Origin: Zobellia uliginosa
Lineage (GTDB): Bacteria; Bacteroidota; Bacteroidia; Flavobacteriales; Flavobacteriaceae
DNA: 64,000 bases
NCBI RefSeq assembly: GCF_900156625.1
Contig: NZ_FTOB01000001.1
Span: 186,001-250,000, forward strand
Direction: 5' to 3'
Made by a program: the position numbers and the translations under genes. Of this stretch, positions 1 through 8,439 are shown in pieces. Every line of letters begins with the position of its first letter. The first letter of the stretch is position 1. Below the pieces are notes generated by a model. The model was not told where the DNA came from. It made no database searches and saw only the letters and a program-made list of their open reading frames with translations.

Positions 1-2414
1 TGATTGCCGATCAATAAGTACCTCGGATTTTCAACAGGTACCAGTATTTCGTGCAGCAATTGCACAAACAAATTACCTTCGTAATTACTAGCTCCCTTTA
101 GGTAACAAACAAAGGCACCATTGGCCTGCTGTTCGGCCGAAACCGACACCTCAGAGTGTTCCGTATGGATCTGCCCCGTTTGCATGAGATAGTCTAACAA
201 AGCATTAGCTATCTTCTTGGTCTTCTTAAAAGCGTTTCCGAACAAGAAATACAGCTTAAGGGCCTTATAGGTTTTTGGGGCAAAACCAATGATTATCCCT
301 GCCAATAAAAAATACATAAAGGCAAAAACACCCTTGTTCAATAGCGTTGTTATATTCTTCATCAGAAACTCGGGCAGAAAGAGACCCAAACCGGCCACGA
401 GCTCAATAAGCAGGTATTGTGCGGCATCTACCGAACGCATTTTTTTAGCTTTTCTAAAAGGCGTTTTTCCCGCATAGGGTATCTTCACCTCCCTCACCAG
501 TATACTGCCCTTATCTATGGCCTCATGCCACCTGTCCTTTAGCGCTTCCCGATTTGAGGCCGAATCCATCATGGTTTTGTTCAGTTGATCAAGCTGGGCC
601 TCCCCACTAAAGTGGTCTGGTAGCTGTAGTCTATCCAGTCCGTTTTCAATATAAGCCTCTCCCTCTATAGAAACCCCTGAAAAAGCGGTAAACCTTCGCT
701 TTAGTTTTTCCAAGTCCTTACCCCCATCGGTCGCAGTCGGATCCAAACAAGCCAAGTGCCAAATGTTTCCACTCTTATCAGGGTCATTGGTATCGGTTCG
801 AATAGCCCTACCCCGCATTTGGTTTGAAGACACAAAAGACCCAACATAAGACGCCAATACCAAGGTATTTATAGCAGGGGCATCCCAACCTTCCCCTAAA
901 AGGGATTTTGTACCAATAAGTATTTTTATTTTCCCCAACTGAAAAAGCCGTGTGACCACCCCTACAATCCTATTCTTGTGAGTCCCCGAAACCGAAATCT
1001 CTACAAAATCGGAATCCGAAGACATGGGCTTCATACCAATGGCCGTATCAGCGCCCAACAAAGCTTCAAAATCAGCGGTTAGTTTTTTATGGAGCACTAC
1101 TAGAGAGCCCGTAAGAATGGCCAAATCATCCTTTTGTACCAATTTTATTCGGAGGTACTGAAAAATAGATACCACTCCCAATTTGTTGAGCGGAGCCGTT
1201 GCCTCCCCTTTAAATTCCAAGAATTCCTTTCGTATAAAATCAGTAAGTACTACCGCCTTCAACCGATTGCCGAGCACCTTGCGTTCTTCCTCAAGAATAT
1301 TATGAATACTCCTCAATTTACTAGAACTACTCGCCAAAGCCCTATAGAGCCGCTCGTCTCCAACAAAATTCACCCTTTTCTTCTCGTATACCCCAATACG
1401 GCCCAGTCGTTTTTCAATTTTATCCAAGAGAGATTCGTAAGCTATCAAATCTTCACGCTGGGCTACCAATAGCTCTTGCAGCAGCAACTCTATCCATTCA
1501 TACGTAAGTGCGGGAAACTCCACGTTTTTACCCTCAAAACCGAGAAACAACAATTTCTCTTTATCGATCTGAACGCCTGCGGAATTCAGAAAAATCAAGA
1601 GGGCCGACAAAAACGAAGGTTTGGCATAAATTTCCTCAAGTCTATCCTCGGTATCCGCGTAAAAGGGATGCTCCAAAAGAAGCTGTTGAAACCCTATATC
1701 GGCCTTCAGTTCATTCGTGAACCGAATAATATTTTCCCTATACGTGACAATAGATTTTATCTGTGCCTCTGAAGGCTTGGAGAAATACACAAAATCTTGA
1801 TGCGGACAAAGGTCTCCGTTCTTTACAAGATCCGGTACGGCAATTTCATCATCTATAGGGCCGCAGAGCTCAAAGTACTTTTCGAGTTCCCCTGCCGAAC
1901 TATCATAGGGCGGTGTCGCTGTCAAGGCGATAACGGTCAAGCCCTCGATTTCCTTTAAGGCCATCAAGCATTTATACCATTCGTTTTTTAAATGATGCGC
2001 CTCATCGAGCACAATGGTTTTTATTCCATGCTTCGTGACGAATTTTAATAGGGATTCATCTTCGTCGCCAGCAAAACCTTTGCTTAATGCATGTAACGAC
2101 TGGTAGGTAGAAAAGGTCAAAAGTTTAGGCGCCCTAAGGGTTATGGAATAATCGGAAAACGAGGCATCGCCCAAAAAAAATGATACCAATCGGTCTTTCC
2201 ATTGGTTCCTTATAGTCAGCGTAGGCGCCAAGACCAAGGTGCGTTTATTGACCCTGCGCAGCACTTCCAATCCTAAAATGGTCTTTCCTGAGCCGGGAGG
2301 GGCTACCACATGCAAATGATTATCCTCAATATGGTCTTCGAAATTATCTAGAAAACCCTGCTGATAGCTACGCCATTCAAACTTAAATTTTAGGTGGTCT
2401 ATAAGTTGCGTCAA
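1..2414 (-). CDS. Superfamily II DEAD/DEAH-box helicase with predicted C-terminal membrane hairpin (partial)
   Basis: The frame is open from a TTG start at 2414 to the window edge, giving about 804 residues with the C terminus missing. Helicase motifs lie in order: Walker A PPGSGKT (39-45), DEAH (137-140), TATPP motif III (165-169) and QMRGRAIR motif VI (532-539), as in the ResIII/DEAD families that unwind nucleic acid with ATP. Two hydrophobic stretches at about 667-686 and 695-713 look like a transmembrane hairpin, which is unusual for a helicase. No in-frame ATG precedes the motifs, so TTG is chosen. The gene is divergent from hemB across about 70 bp. Its substrate is unknown; no restriction methylase is visible beside it. 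Confidence 0.85.
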   Translation of the reverse strand, partial: MTQLIDHLKFKFEWRSYQQGFLDNFEDHIEDNHLHVVAPPGSGKTILGLEVLRRVNKRTLVLAPTLTIRNQWKDRLVSFFLGDASFSDYSITLRAPKLLTFSTYQSLHALSKGFAGDEDESLLKFVTKHGIKTIVLDEAHHLKNEWYKCLMALKEIEGLTVIALTATPPYDSSAGELEKYFELCGPIDDEIAVPDLVKNGDLCPHQDFVYFSKPSEAQIKSIVTYRENIIRFTNELKADIGFQQLLLEHPFYADTEDRLEEIYAKPSFLSALLIFLNSAGVQIDKEKLLFLGFEGKNVEFPALTYEWIELLLQELLVAQREDLIAYESLLDKIEKRLGRIGVYEKKRVNFVGDERLYRALASSSSKLRSIHNILEEERKVLGNRLKAVVLTDFIRKEFLEFKGEATAPLNKLGVVSIFQYLRIKLVQKDDLAILTGSLVVLHKKLTADFEALLGADTAIGMKPMSSDSDFVEISVSGTHKNRIVGVVTRLFQLGKIKILIGTKSLLGEGWDAPAINTLVLASYVGSFVSSNQMRGRAIRTDTNDPDKSGNIWHLACLDPTATDGGKDLEKLKRRFTAFSGVSIEGEAYIENGLDRLQLPDHFSGEAQLDQLNKTMMDSASNREALKDRWHEAIDKGSILVREVKIPYAGKTPFRKAKKMRSVDAAQYLLIELVAGLGLFLPEFLMKNITTLLNKGVFAFMYFLLAGIIIGFAPKTYKALKLYFLFGNAFKKTKKIANALLDYLMQTGQIHTEHSEVSVSAEQQANGAFVCYLKGASNYEGNLFVQLLHEILVPVENPRYLLIGN

Positions 2415-2452
2415 GAGTTAGTCCGTTTTCTGTTTTTTAGGAGGATAATAAG

Positions 2453-2460
2453 TAACTTTG
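2453..2460 (+). promoter_or_regulatory. Bacteroidota -7 promoter box for hemB
   Basis: TAACTTTG matches the TAnnTTTG -7 consensus of Bacteroidota housekeeping promoters and lies 23 bp before the hemB ATG. No convincing TTTG -33 box is seen; TTCTG at about 2428 is a weak candidate. Confidence 0.5.
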
Positions 2461-2483
2461 GGTATTCAAAAATAGGCAAAAGT

Positions 2484-3473
2484 ATGTACCCACTTAGAAG
2501 AAACCGTAGATTAAGAACAAACGATTCCATCAGACATTTAGTACGCGAAACCATTTTATCTCCCAAGGATTTTCTGGTACCGCTTTTTGTAACGGAAGGC
2601 AAGGGCATCAAAGAAGAAATCGCCTCTATGCCCGATTACTACAGATTGAGCCTCGACCTTCTAGAAACCGAGATCAAGGAACTATGGAATATGGGCTTAC
2701 ATGCCGTTTTGCTTTTCGTAAAAGTACCAGAGGAGCTAAAGGATAATAAAGGCACCGAGGCCCTCAACGATAACGGACTCATGCAACGCGCCATCAAAAC
2801 GATAAAGAACGTATGTCCGGACATGTTGGTAATGACCGATGTCGCCATGGACCCCTATTCTTCGTTCGGCCATGATGGCATAGTGGAAAACGGACTGATC
2901 CTCAATGATGAAACTTCTGAGTTTTTGGCCGAAATGAGTGTATCCCACGCCTTGGCCGGCGCAGATTTTGTTGCACCGAGCGATATGATGGACGGCCGTA
3001 TCCTTTCGATTCGCGAAGCTTTAGAGGATGAAGGCCTTATCAATACCGGAATCATGAGCTACAGTGCCAAATACGCCAGCGCCTTCTATGGCCCCTTTAG
3101 AGACGCCTTGGATTCGGCTCCCGTGGATGTAAAGAACGTCCCCAAGGACAAAAAAACCTATCAAATGGATTATGCCAATCGTTTTGAAGCCCTAAAGGAA
3201 ACCGAAATGGATGTCGATGAAGGAGCGGATATCGTTATGGTAAAACCCGGACTCTGTTACCTAGATATCGTGCGCGAAATTCGCAACGAAGTAGATGTAC
3301 CCGTTGCCGTATACCAAGTAAGCGGCGAGTATGCCATGGTAAAAGCAGCCGCAGAAAAAGGGTGGCTAGACCACGATGCCGTAGTAATGGAGCAACTGAC
3401 CGCCATGAAAAGAGCCGGCGCCAATATCATTGCGACATATTTTGCCAAAGATGCCATTCGCTTGTTAGATTAA
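2484..3473 (+). CDS. hemB: Porphobilinogen synthase (delta-aminolevulinic acid dehydratase)
   Basis: The protein condenses two 5-aminolevulinate molecules to porphobilinogen in tetrapyrrole synthesis in the cytoplasm. At 329 aa it has the family length. The two Schiff-base lysines are K196 (in YSAKYASAF) and K254 (in VMVKPG). The metal-site segment TDVAMDPYSSFGHDG (from residue 118) has no cysteines where zinc-type enzymes carry a Cys triad, so this is the Asp-type, magnesium-dependent class by family rules. The start at MYPLRRNRRL is preferred because the 30 codons before it contain the promoter box and are not conserved-looking. Likely transcribed alone. Confidence 0.97.
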   Translation: MYPLRRNRRLRTNDSIRHLVRETILSPKDFLVPLFVTEGKGIKEEIASMPDYYRLSLDLLETEIKELWNMGLHAVLLFVKVPEELKDNKGTEALNDNGLMQRAIKTIKNVCPDMLVMTDVAMDPYSSFGHDGIVENGLILNDETSEFLAEMSVSHALAGADFVAPSDMMDGRILSIREALEDEGLINTGIMSYSAKYASAFYGPFRDALDSAPVDVKNVPKDKKTYQMDYANRFEALKETEMDVDEGADIVMVKPGLCYLDIVREIRNEVDVPVAVYQVSGEYAMVKAAAEKGWLDHDAVVMEQLTAMKRAGANIIATYFAKDAIRLLD

Positions 3474-3497
3474 ATCGACCAACAAAGTGATGCCATC

Positions 3498-4834
3498 GTG
3501 AAACCGCTATATTCCATCTTCCTGATTTTCGCACTAAACGTAATGTTAGCGCAGGAAGATGGACCTATACCCCTTAACTTGGGCAAAGGCGAAGATGTAC
3601 TCACGTACGCGCATCCATCGGAGGTGGGTTTAGATTCTGCTTATATACACTCCGAGGTCTCAAAAAAATTATAACAAACGGTATAAAGAAGAAGGCCTTT
3701 CCGGGTGCCCAAGTATTGGTCGCCAAGAACGGGAAGATCATCTTCCACCAAGCCTATGGCTATCATACTTATGACAGCATTCGGGCCGTTGCCCTGAACG
3801 ACATTTATGACCTAGCCTCGGTCACCAAAATTACGGCGGCCCTTCCTGCCCTAATGAAACTCGTTGACGAAGGCATACTCGACCTTGACCAAGCTTTTAG
3901 CACCTACTGGAAACCCTGGCGCAAGCGGAAGGACAAACACGATATTACCCTACGGGAAATCTTGTCCCACCAAGCCGGCCTAGAACCTTATATCGTGCTA
4001 CTGAACACCGTGCGAAAAAACAATGGCACCTTAAAAAAACGCTTCGTGAGAACCAAACCAAATCCACGCTTTCGACGACGCGCCTATGATAACATTTATA
4101 TTAAAAGCAGATTTATAAAAAAAGTACATCGTCTCATCGACCGATCTCAGGTTTCAGATGAAAAAAGCTATAGGTATTCCGGATTGGCCTTCCTTATTTT
4201 TCCTGATCTTATACAACAACTAACCGGCCAATCATTTTCCGAGTATTTACAAAGAAATTTCTATGGTCCAATCGGCTTAAATACCGTAAATTTCAATCCT
4301 AAGCTGAAATCGTATACGAATTTTATTGTGCCTACCGAGCAAGATTCCACCTTTGGAAAGGCCCTGACACACGCTTGGGTACACGATGAAAATGCTGCCT
4401 TGCTGGGTGGGGTGTCGGGCAATGCCGGTCTCTTCGCTTCTGCTACCGATTTGGCCCAACTAATGCAACTGTACCTCCAATATGGCGTATACAACGGCAA
4501 ACGCTATTTCTCGAAAGCTGTCGTCGAGGAATTTACCCGTATACAATTTCCAGAAAACGATAACCGAAGAGGCTTAGGCTTCGACAAGCCCTTATTGAAC
4601 AATGCGGAGCTAGCCCTCTCCAAGGCATACCCAGCTCCCGAAGTAAGTCCCGACAGTTTTGGACACAGTGGTTTTACCGGCACTTTCGTATGGGCCGACC
4701 CTAAAAACCAATTGGTATATATTTTCCTTTCCAACCGGGTATATCCCTCCCGTTCCCATCGACAGATCTACGACCTCAATATTCGTCCGGCCGTGCAACA
4801 GGTTTTCTATCAAGCTAGGCTAGCTATCGAATAA
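3498..4834 (+). CDS. Serine hydrolase, class C beta-lactamase-like family, interrupted by a -1 frameshift
   Basis: The first frame starts at GTG 3498 with a signal peptide (KPLYSIFLIFALNVMLAQ) and stops at 3672-3674 after 58 codons. The rest continues in the -1 frame to 4834. Joined at an A7 run (3662-3668), the product is about 445 aa with S-V-T-K (108-111, nucleophile and general base), a Tyr motif near 227 and H-S-G (390-392). The sequence from the joint onward resembles the serine hydrolase domain often found fused to family 3 glycosidases in Bacteroidota. The protein is probably periplasmic. It may be a pseudogene, a sequencing error in the homopolymer, or a gene read by -1 slippage. Nothing else in the hydrolase domain is damaged. 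Confidence 0.8.
3662..3668 (+). other. A7 slippery heptamer at a -1 frame junction
   Basis: In the upstream frame the bases read tcA AAA AAA tta taa, which is a canonical A_AAA_AAA -1 slip site four bases before the in-frame TAA. A one-base slip here enters the long serine hydrolase frame directly. Confidence 0.55.
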
Positions 4835-4859
4835 GTGCATTTCGTTTTCTAATAATTGG

Positions 4860-4867
4860 TATCTTCG
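4860..4867 (+). promoter_or_regulatory. Candidate -7 promoter box for the CNNM/CBS gene
   Basis: TATCTTCG differs at one position from TAnnTTTG and sits 17 bp before the ATG at 4885. Confidence 0.35.
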
Positions 4868-4884
4868 TAAGATAAAACCGATTT

Positions 4885-5991
4885 ATGGGCTTACTAATTT
4901 TTTACGCTTTCGTATCGATTTTCTTTTCTTTCCTCTGTTCCATTCTTGAAGCTGTGTTACTAAGCATCAACCCCACCTTCGTAAACGTCAAGAAAAAGGA
5001 AGGGAAAGCCTATGCCTTAGTTTTGGAAGAACTAAAGAAGGATGTCGACAAGCCGCTGATCGCCATTTTGACCCTTAACACCATTGCCCATACCGTTGGC
5101 GCCATTTTAGTTGGGGTACAGGCCAAGGTGGCCTATGCGGAATTGTACGGCACCACCACACGCCGTATATTCGGAATTGCCTTTACCGAAGACCTCATGG
5201 TGGGTGTTGTATCTACTTTGATGACCATACTCATTTTGGTAGCCTCCGAAATCATACCTAAAACCATTGGCGCCACCTATTGGCGACAATTGGCCAATTT
5301 CACGGCCAAGGCCCTGCGCGTTATGGTCGTTGCCTTAAAGTATACGGGACTCTTATGGGTTCTACAGATCTTTACCAAACTCGTAGGCGGCAAAGGCCAC
5401 CATGGTAGCGTATTAAGCCGGGAAGATTTTACCGCAATGACCGATATGGCCCGCGAAGAAGGTGTTTTCGAAAAATCGGAATCGACTATCATAAAAAACC
5501 TATTACGTTTTGATCAAGTATTGGTCAAGGATGTAATGACCCCAAGGGCCGTGATGAAAATTGCTCCGGAAAACAAAACGATAGCCGAATTTTTTGCGGA
5601 CAATCCTAAGATGCGTTTTTCACGCATTCCGGTATATGGCGAAAAAATGGACCATATAGACGGTTTTGTGCTGAAGGATACGATTTTGGAGGAAATGGTA
5701 AACAATAATGGAAACACACCTCTTTCCGAAATAAAACGCGAAATTTTAATCACCGAAAGAAACACACCCATACCACGTCTTTTTGATACATTCATTTCCA
5801 AAAGAATACATATTGCCCTTGTTGTGGATGAATACGGCTCAGTAAGTGGATTAGTAACTATGGAAGATATTATAGAAACCTTACTAGGGCTCGAAATAAT
5901 GGACGAGAGCGACAATGTTGCCGACTTGCAAGAGCTAGCTCGTAAAAACTGGGAAACCCGCGCAAAACGCACCGGAATACTCGACAAGTAG
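4885..5991 (+). CDS. CNNM (DUF21) transmembrane protein with CBS-domain pair
   Basis: Membrane protein of 368 aa. The N-terminal DUF21/CNNM domain has about four hydrophobic segments (about 1-20, 57-80, 101-125, 134-155) and the conserved ASEIIPKTIGA stretch. A CBS pair follows (about 210-335; VKDVMTPRAVM, then HIALVVDEYGSVSGLVTMEDIIE). It ends soon after the CBS pair and lacks the C-terminal CorC/HlyC domain of about 80 residues found in many relatives. The family is linked to magnesium or cobalt homeostasis and is often annotated as hemolysin; the substrate here is inferred only. The gene lies upstream of ogt by 49 bp and may be co-transcribed. Confidence 0.88.
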   Translation: MGLLIFYAFVSIFFSFLCSILEAVLLSINPTFVNVKKKEGKAYALVLEELKKDVDKPLIAILTLNTIAHTVGAILVGVQAKVAYAELYGTTTRRIFGIAFTEDLMVGVVSTLMTILILVASEIIPKTIGATYWRQLANFTAKALRVMVVALKYTGLLWVLQIFTKLVGGKGHHGSVLSREDFTAMTDMAREEGVFEKSESTIIKNLLRFDQVLVKDVMTPRAVMKIAPENKTIAEFFADNPKMRFSRIPVYGEKMDHIDGFVLKDTILEEMVNNNGNTPLSEIKREILITERNTPIPRLFDTFISKRIHIALVVDEYGSVSGLVTMEDIIETLLGLEIMDESDNVADLQELARKNWETRAKRTGILDK

Positions 5992-6040
5992 ATTTTGGGG
6001 CCGTTCCAATGGTCCATCAACACCTAAAATACCACAAGCT

Positions 6041-6514
6041 ATGGAAACCGCCTTTATTCGCACCCCTCTCGGCATAGCCAAACTTGAAGGTAACGCCGAC
6101 GGCCTGGCTTCCATAATTGTGCTGAATACAGAAGAAACCGTTTCATCAGTAGTTCCGGAAAACCTCCAAGCCGCCGTAAAGCAACTGCAAGAATATTTTG
6201 CCGGCGAACGGAATAGCTTTGACCTTGCGTTGAACCCCACGGGTACCGACTTTCAAAAACGCGTTTGGAAGGCCTTATCAAAAATACCCTACGGCAAAAC
6301 GGTCTCCTACCTTGAACTTTCCAAGACCTTGGGCGACGCAAAGGCCATTCGGGCCGTAGCATCCGCTAACGGAAAGAATCCCTTATGGATTATAGTTCCC
6401 TGTCACCGTGTCATTGGCACCGATGGTTCCCTAACCGGTTATGCCGGTGGCCTGCACCGAAAAAAATGGCTGCTAGACCATGAAAATCCCGTAAAACAGC
6501 AATCGCTCTTTTAA
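6041..6514 (+). CDS. ogt: Methylated-DNA--protein-cysteine methyltransferase
   Basis: Suicide repair protein that moves the methyl group from O6-methylguanine (or O4-methylthymine) to its own cysteine. At 157 aa it is the short form. The active site PCHRVIG has acceptor C121, and the helix-turn-helix arginine-finger segment KAIRAVASANGKNP precedes it. The last residues, QQSLF, resemble the Qxx(L)F peptide that binds the DNA polymerase sliding clamp; this is an inference from the sequence. It sits directly behind the CNNM gene and is followed by a hairpin at 6642. Confidence 0.95.
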   Translation: METAFIRTPLGIAKLEGNADGLASIIVLNTEETVSSVVPENLQAAVKQLQEYFAGERNSFDLALNPTGTDFQKRVWKALSKIPYGKTVSYLELSKTLGDAKAIRAVASANGKNPLWIIVPCHRVIGTDGSLTGYAGGLHRKKWLLDHENPVKQQSLF

Positions 6515-6641
6515 AAAAAACCGACCCCCTGGTCCGTTGCCCCGAAAAATTCGCCCAATGCCTTTGCCATTTGGCCGATCATCGATCAAAACATATATTT
6601 CATTTGCTTCCAACCTGACCCCACCGCATTGGCAAAACAAA

Positions 6642-6665
6642 GAAACCGACCCTAGGGTCGGTTTC
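6642..6665. terminator. Bidirectional terminator between ogt and the lipoprotein gene
   Basis: A perfect 24-nt palindrome whose arms are GAAACCGACCC and GGGTCGGTTTC around TA. It lies between two convergent genes, 28 bp past the lipoprotein stop. The flanking T-runs are short, so the termination efficiency is uncertain. Confidence 0.65.
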
Positions 6666-6693
6666 TCTTAAAACGGTAAAAAAACGCTTCGGC

Positions 6694-7536
6694 CTAATTA
6701 CACCTCGTCTCGCTTAAGTTGGCATCGTCGGAAATGGCATCCGCCTGGGCCATTGCATCATTAAAAAGTACGAATCGATCGATACCATGACCGGAAGACC
6801 TCGCCGAGATTTCCATGGTATAGACTCCGGCTTTCTCGAACACCACATAAATATTATGCCCCTTGTTATCAAAAGTACTGGACTGCCACTTAAAATCAAG
6901 GTTGCTTCCACTACGGTAGATTTTAAACCATCCGTCTTTTGATGCGCCTTCAGGGTTGGGGGTTTTTCCCGTATCCTTGGGATAAACGATACTGTCGTCC
7001 CTCTGGGCATAAAAATCATCGGCATCGTTAAACCGTAGCCAAGTATCGTTGTGGTCTGAGCCACTGTTTCCTGATTTTACCGCAGATTTCCACAGAAATC
7101 GATAGGTACCCGTATTTTTTATTTCAATTTTAAAACTGGTCTTTCCATTACCTGGATTTCCCAAATATTGATCGCCTTCCCAAACCATATAGCCTTTTCC
7201 CGTAAAACTATCACCATCGCTCTTAAGCACCCAACCATCCGGGAACTGTGCATTTTCAAACTCGACATTCACCAAACCGTTCTTTTCCTTAAAAATATAA
7301 TTGGCAACATCGGTACATGCCGAATCACTACCTCCCTCGGTCTCATCGGTCTCGTCAGTTTCATCGGTATCATCAATGTCATCGGTTTCGTCGACCACAT
7401 CGATCACATCGGTTTTATCTTCGGAATCGTTGTCCGTATCGGCATCTTTACTACAAGCCATTAAAACCGTTAACAATACCAACACAGATAAGCGGCCCAG
7501 CAAAGAGGACCGTGATTTAAAGCGATTTTTCATCAT
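6694..7536 (-). CDS. Lipoprotein with acidic D/E/T-repeat linker and carbohydrate-binding-like C-terminal domain
   Basis: Predicted lipoprotein of 280 aa. A basic and hydrophobic leader ends in the lipobox LMAC (C28). Residues 31-67 are almost entirely Asp, Glu and Thr in short repeats, a likely flexible, calcium-friendly spacer. The C-terminal part (about 75-265) is a beta-rich domain with features of sugar-binding jelly rolls (paired segments such as TYRFLWKSAVKSG and HGIDRFVLFND). No catalytic motif is visible. Function is not known; a surface-exposed binding protein is my inference. It is monocistronic and convergent with ogt. Confidence 0.8.
   Translation of the reverse strand: MMKNRFKSRSSLLGRLSVLVLLTVLMACSKDADTDNDSEDKTDVIDVVDETDDIDDTDETDETDETEGGSDSACTDVANYIFKEKNGLVNVEFENAQFPDGWVLKSDGDSFTGKGYMVWEGDQYLGNPGNGKTSFKIEIKNTGTYRFLWKSAVKSGNSGSDHNDTWLRFNDADDFYAQRDDSIVYPKDTGKTPNPEGASKDGWFKIYRSGSNLDFKWQSSTFDNKGHNIYVVFEKAGVYTMEISARSSGHGIDRFVLFNDAMAQADAISDDANLSETRCN
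7336..7446 (-). repeat. Low-complexity Asp/Glu/Thr codon repeat inside the lipoprotein gene
   Basis: A run of short imperfect units of the type GAT-GAA-ACC, encoding the acidic linker at residues 31-67. Such tracts change length easily by slippage. Confidence 0.7.
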
Positions 7537-7720
7537 GATAAATACGTATAATTATAGTTTATAACCCCCAAACGTTACAATTCCACAGGAAATTGGATGG
7601 GCTTCGATAATTTCGACGAACACCCACTGGGATCAGAAGGGAAGAAGGTAGTATGGGAACAAATTTGGCCGCAAACAGGATTAGTTTGTATCTTTCAGAT
7701 GCTATTAAACAAAATATAAG

Positions 7721-8434
7721 GTGCTATATAAAATCAATCTTGAACACATTCTTTTCCTAGATATCGAAACCGTTCCCGAAGAGCCGAATTTCGAAGCCCT
7801 TAACGACGAAAAAAAGGAGCTATGGGAGCAAAAATCAAGATACCAGCGCAAGGATGAGTTTACCCCTGAAGAGTTTTATGAACGTGCCGGCATTTGGGCG
7901 GAATTCGGTAAAATCGTTTGTATCTCCGTCGGTTATTTCAGGCTTGTCGGAGAGAACAGAACTTTTAGGACTACCTCTTTCCACGGTGACGAGGCCACTC
8001 TTTTAAAAGAGTTCAAAAATCTCTTGGACGGTCATTTTAACTCCCCAAGACATTTACTTTGCGGCCATAATGCCAAGGAATTCGACTTTCCCTATATCGC
8101 ACGTAGAATGATCATACACGGTATACAGTTACCGTACAAACTCAATCTATTTGGTAAAAAACCATGGGAAATCCCGCATTTAGACACCATGGAACTGTGG
8201 AAATTCGGCGACTATAAAAACTTTACATCCTTAAAGCTATTGGCAAATATATTGGGCATACCATCGCCCAAACAAGACATTGATGGCAGCATGGTAGGCC
8301 ATGTCTATTACGAAGAAAACGACATCGACCGCATTGTTACCTATTGCGAACTTGACGTGGTCACCACTGCCCAAGTATTCTTGCGCCTAAGAGGAGACGA
8401 CCTCATCGATGACGCCTTCATCAAAAGCATATAG
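7721..8434 (+). CDS. DnaQ-fold 3'-5' exonuclease, PolB-like DEDDy type
   Basis: Predicted 237-aa nuclease related to the proofreading domain of family B polymerases but without a polymerase. Exo I is DIETVPE (D and E ligands near residues 12-14), Exo II is GHNAKEFDFP, and Exo III is YCELDVVTTAQ, giving the DEDDy set that holds two metal ions. The GTG at 7721 is the start: the in-frame ATG at 7700 is cut off by TAA at 7718. The gene is convergent with the next one, 5 bp apart. It is probably a cytoplasmic DNA or RNA trimming enzyme; the substrate is unknown. Confidence 0.85.
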   Translation: MLYKINLEHILFLDIETVPEEPNFEALNDEKKELWEQKSRYQRKDEFTPEEFYERAGIWAEFGKIVCISVGYFRLVGENRTFRTTSFHGDEATLLKEFKNLLDGHFNSPRHLLCGHNAKEFDFPYIARRMIIHGIQLPYKLNLFGKKPWEIPHLDTMELWKFGDYKNFTSLKLLANILGIPSPKQDIDGSMVGHVYYEENDIDRIVTYCELDVVTTAQVFLRLRGDDLIDDAFIKSI

Positions 8435-8439
8435 GCGTA

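Noticed and set aside
289-1772. Several plus-strand ORFs of 60-112 codons at the left end
   Set aside because: They are shadows of the minus-strand helicase frame, which has continuous family motifs.
7700-7720. ATG upstream of the exonuclease frame
   Set aside because: It is in frame but reads into TAA at 7718 after six codons, so GTG 7721 is the start.
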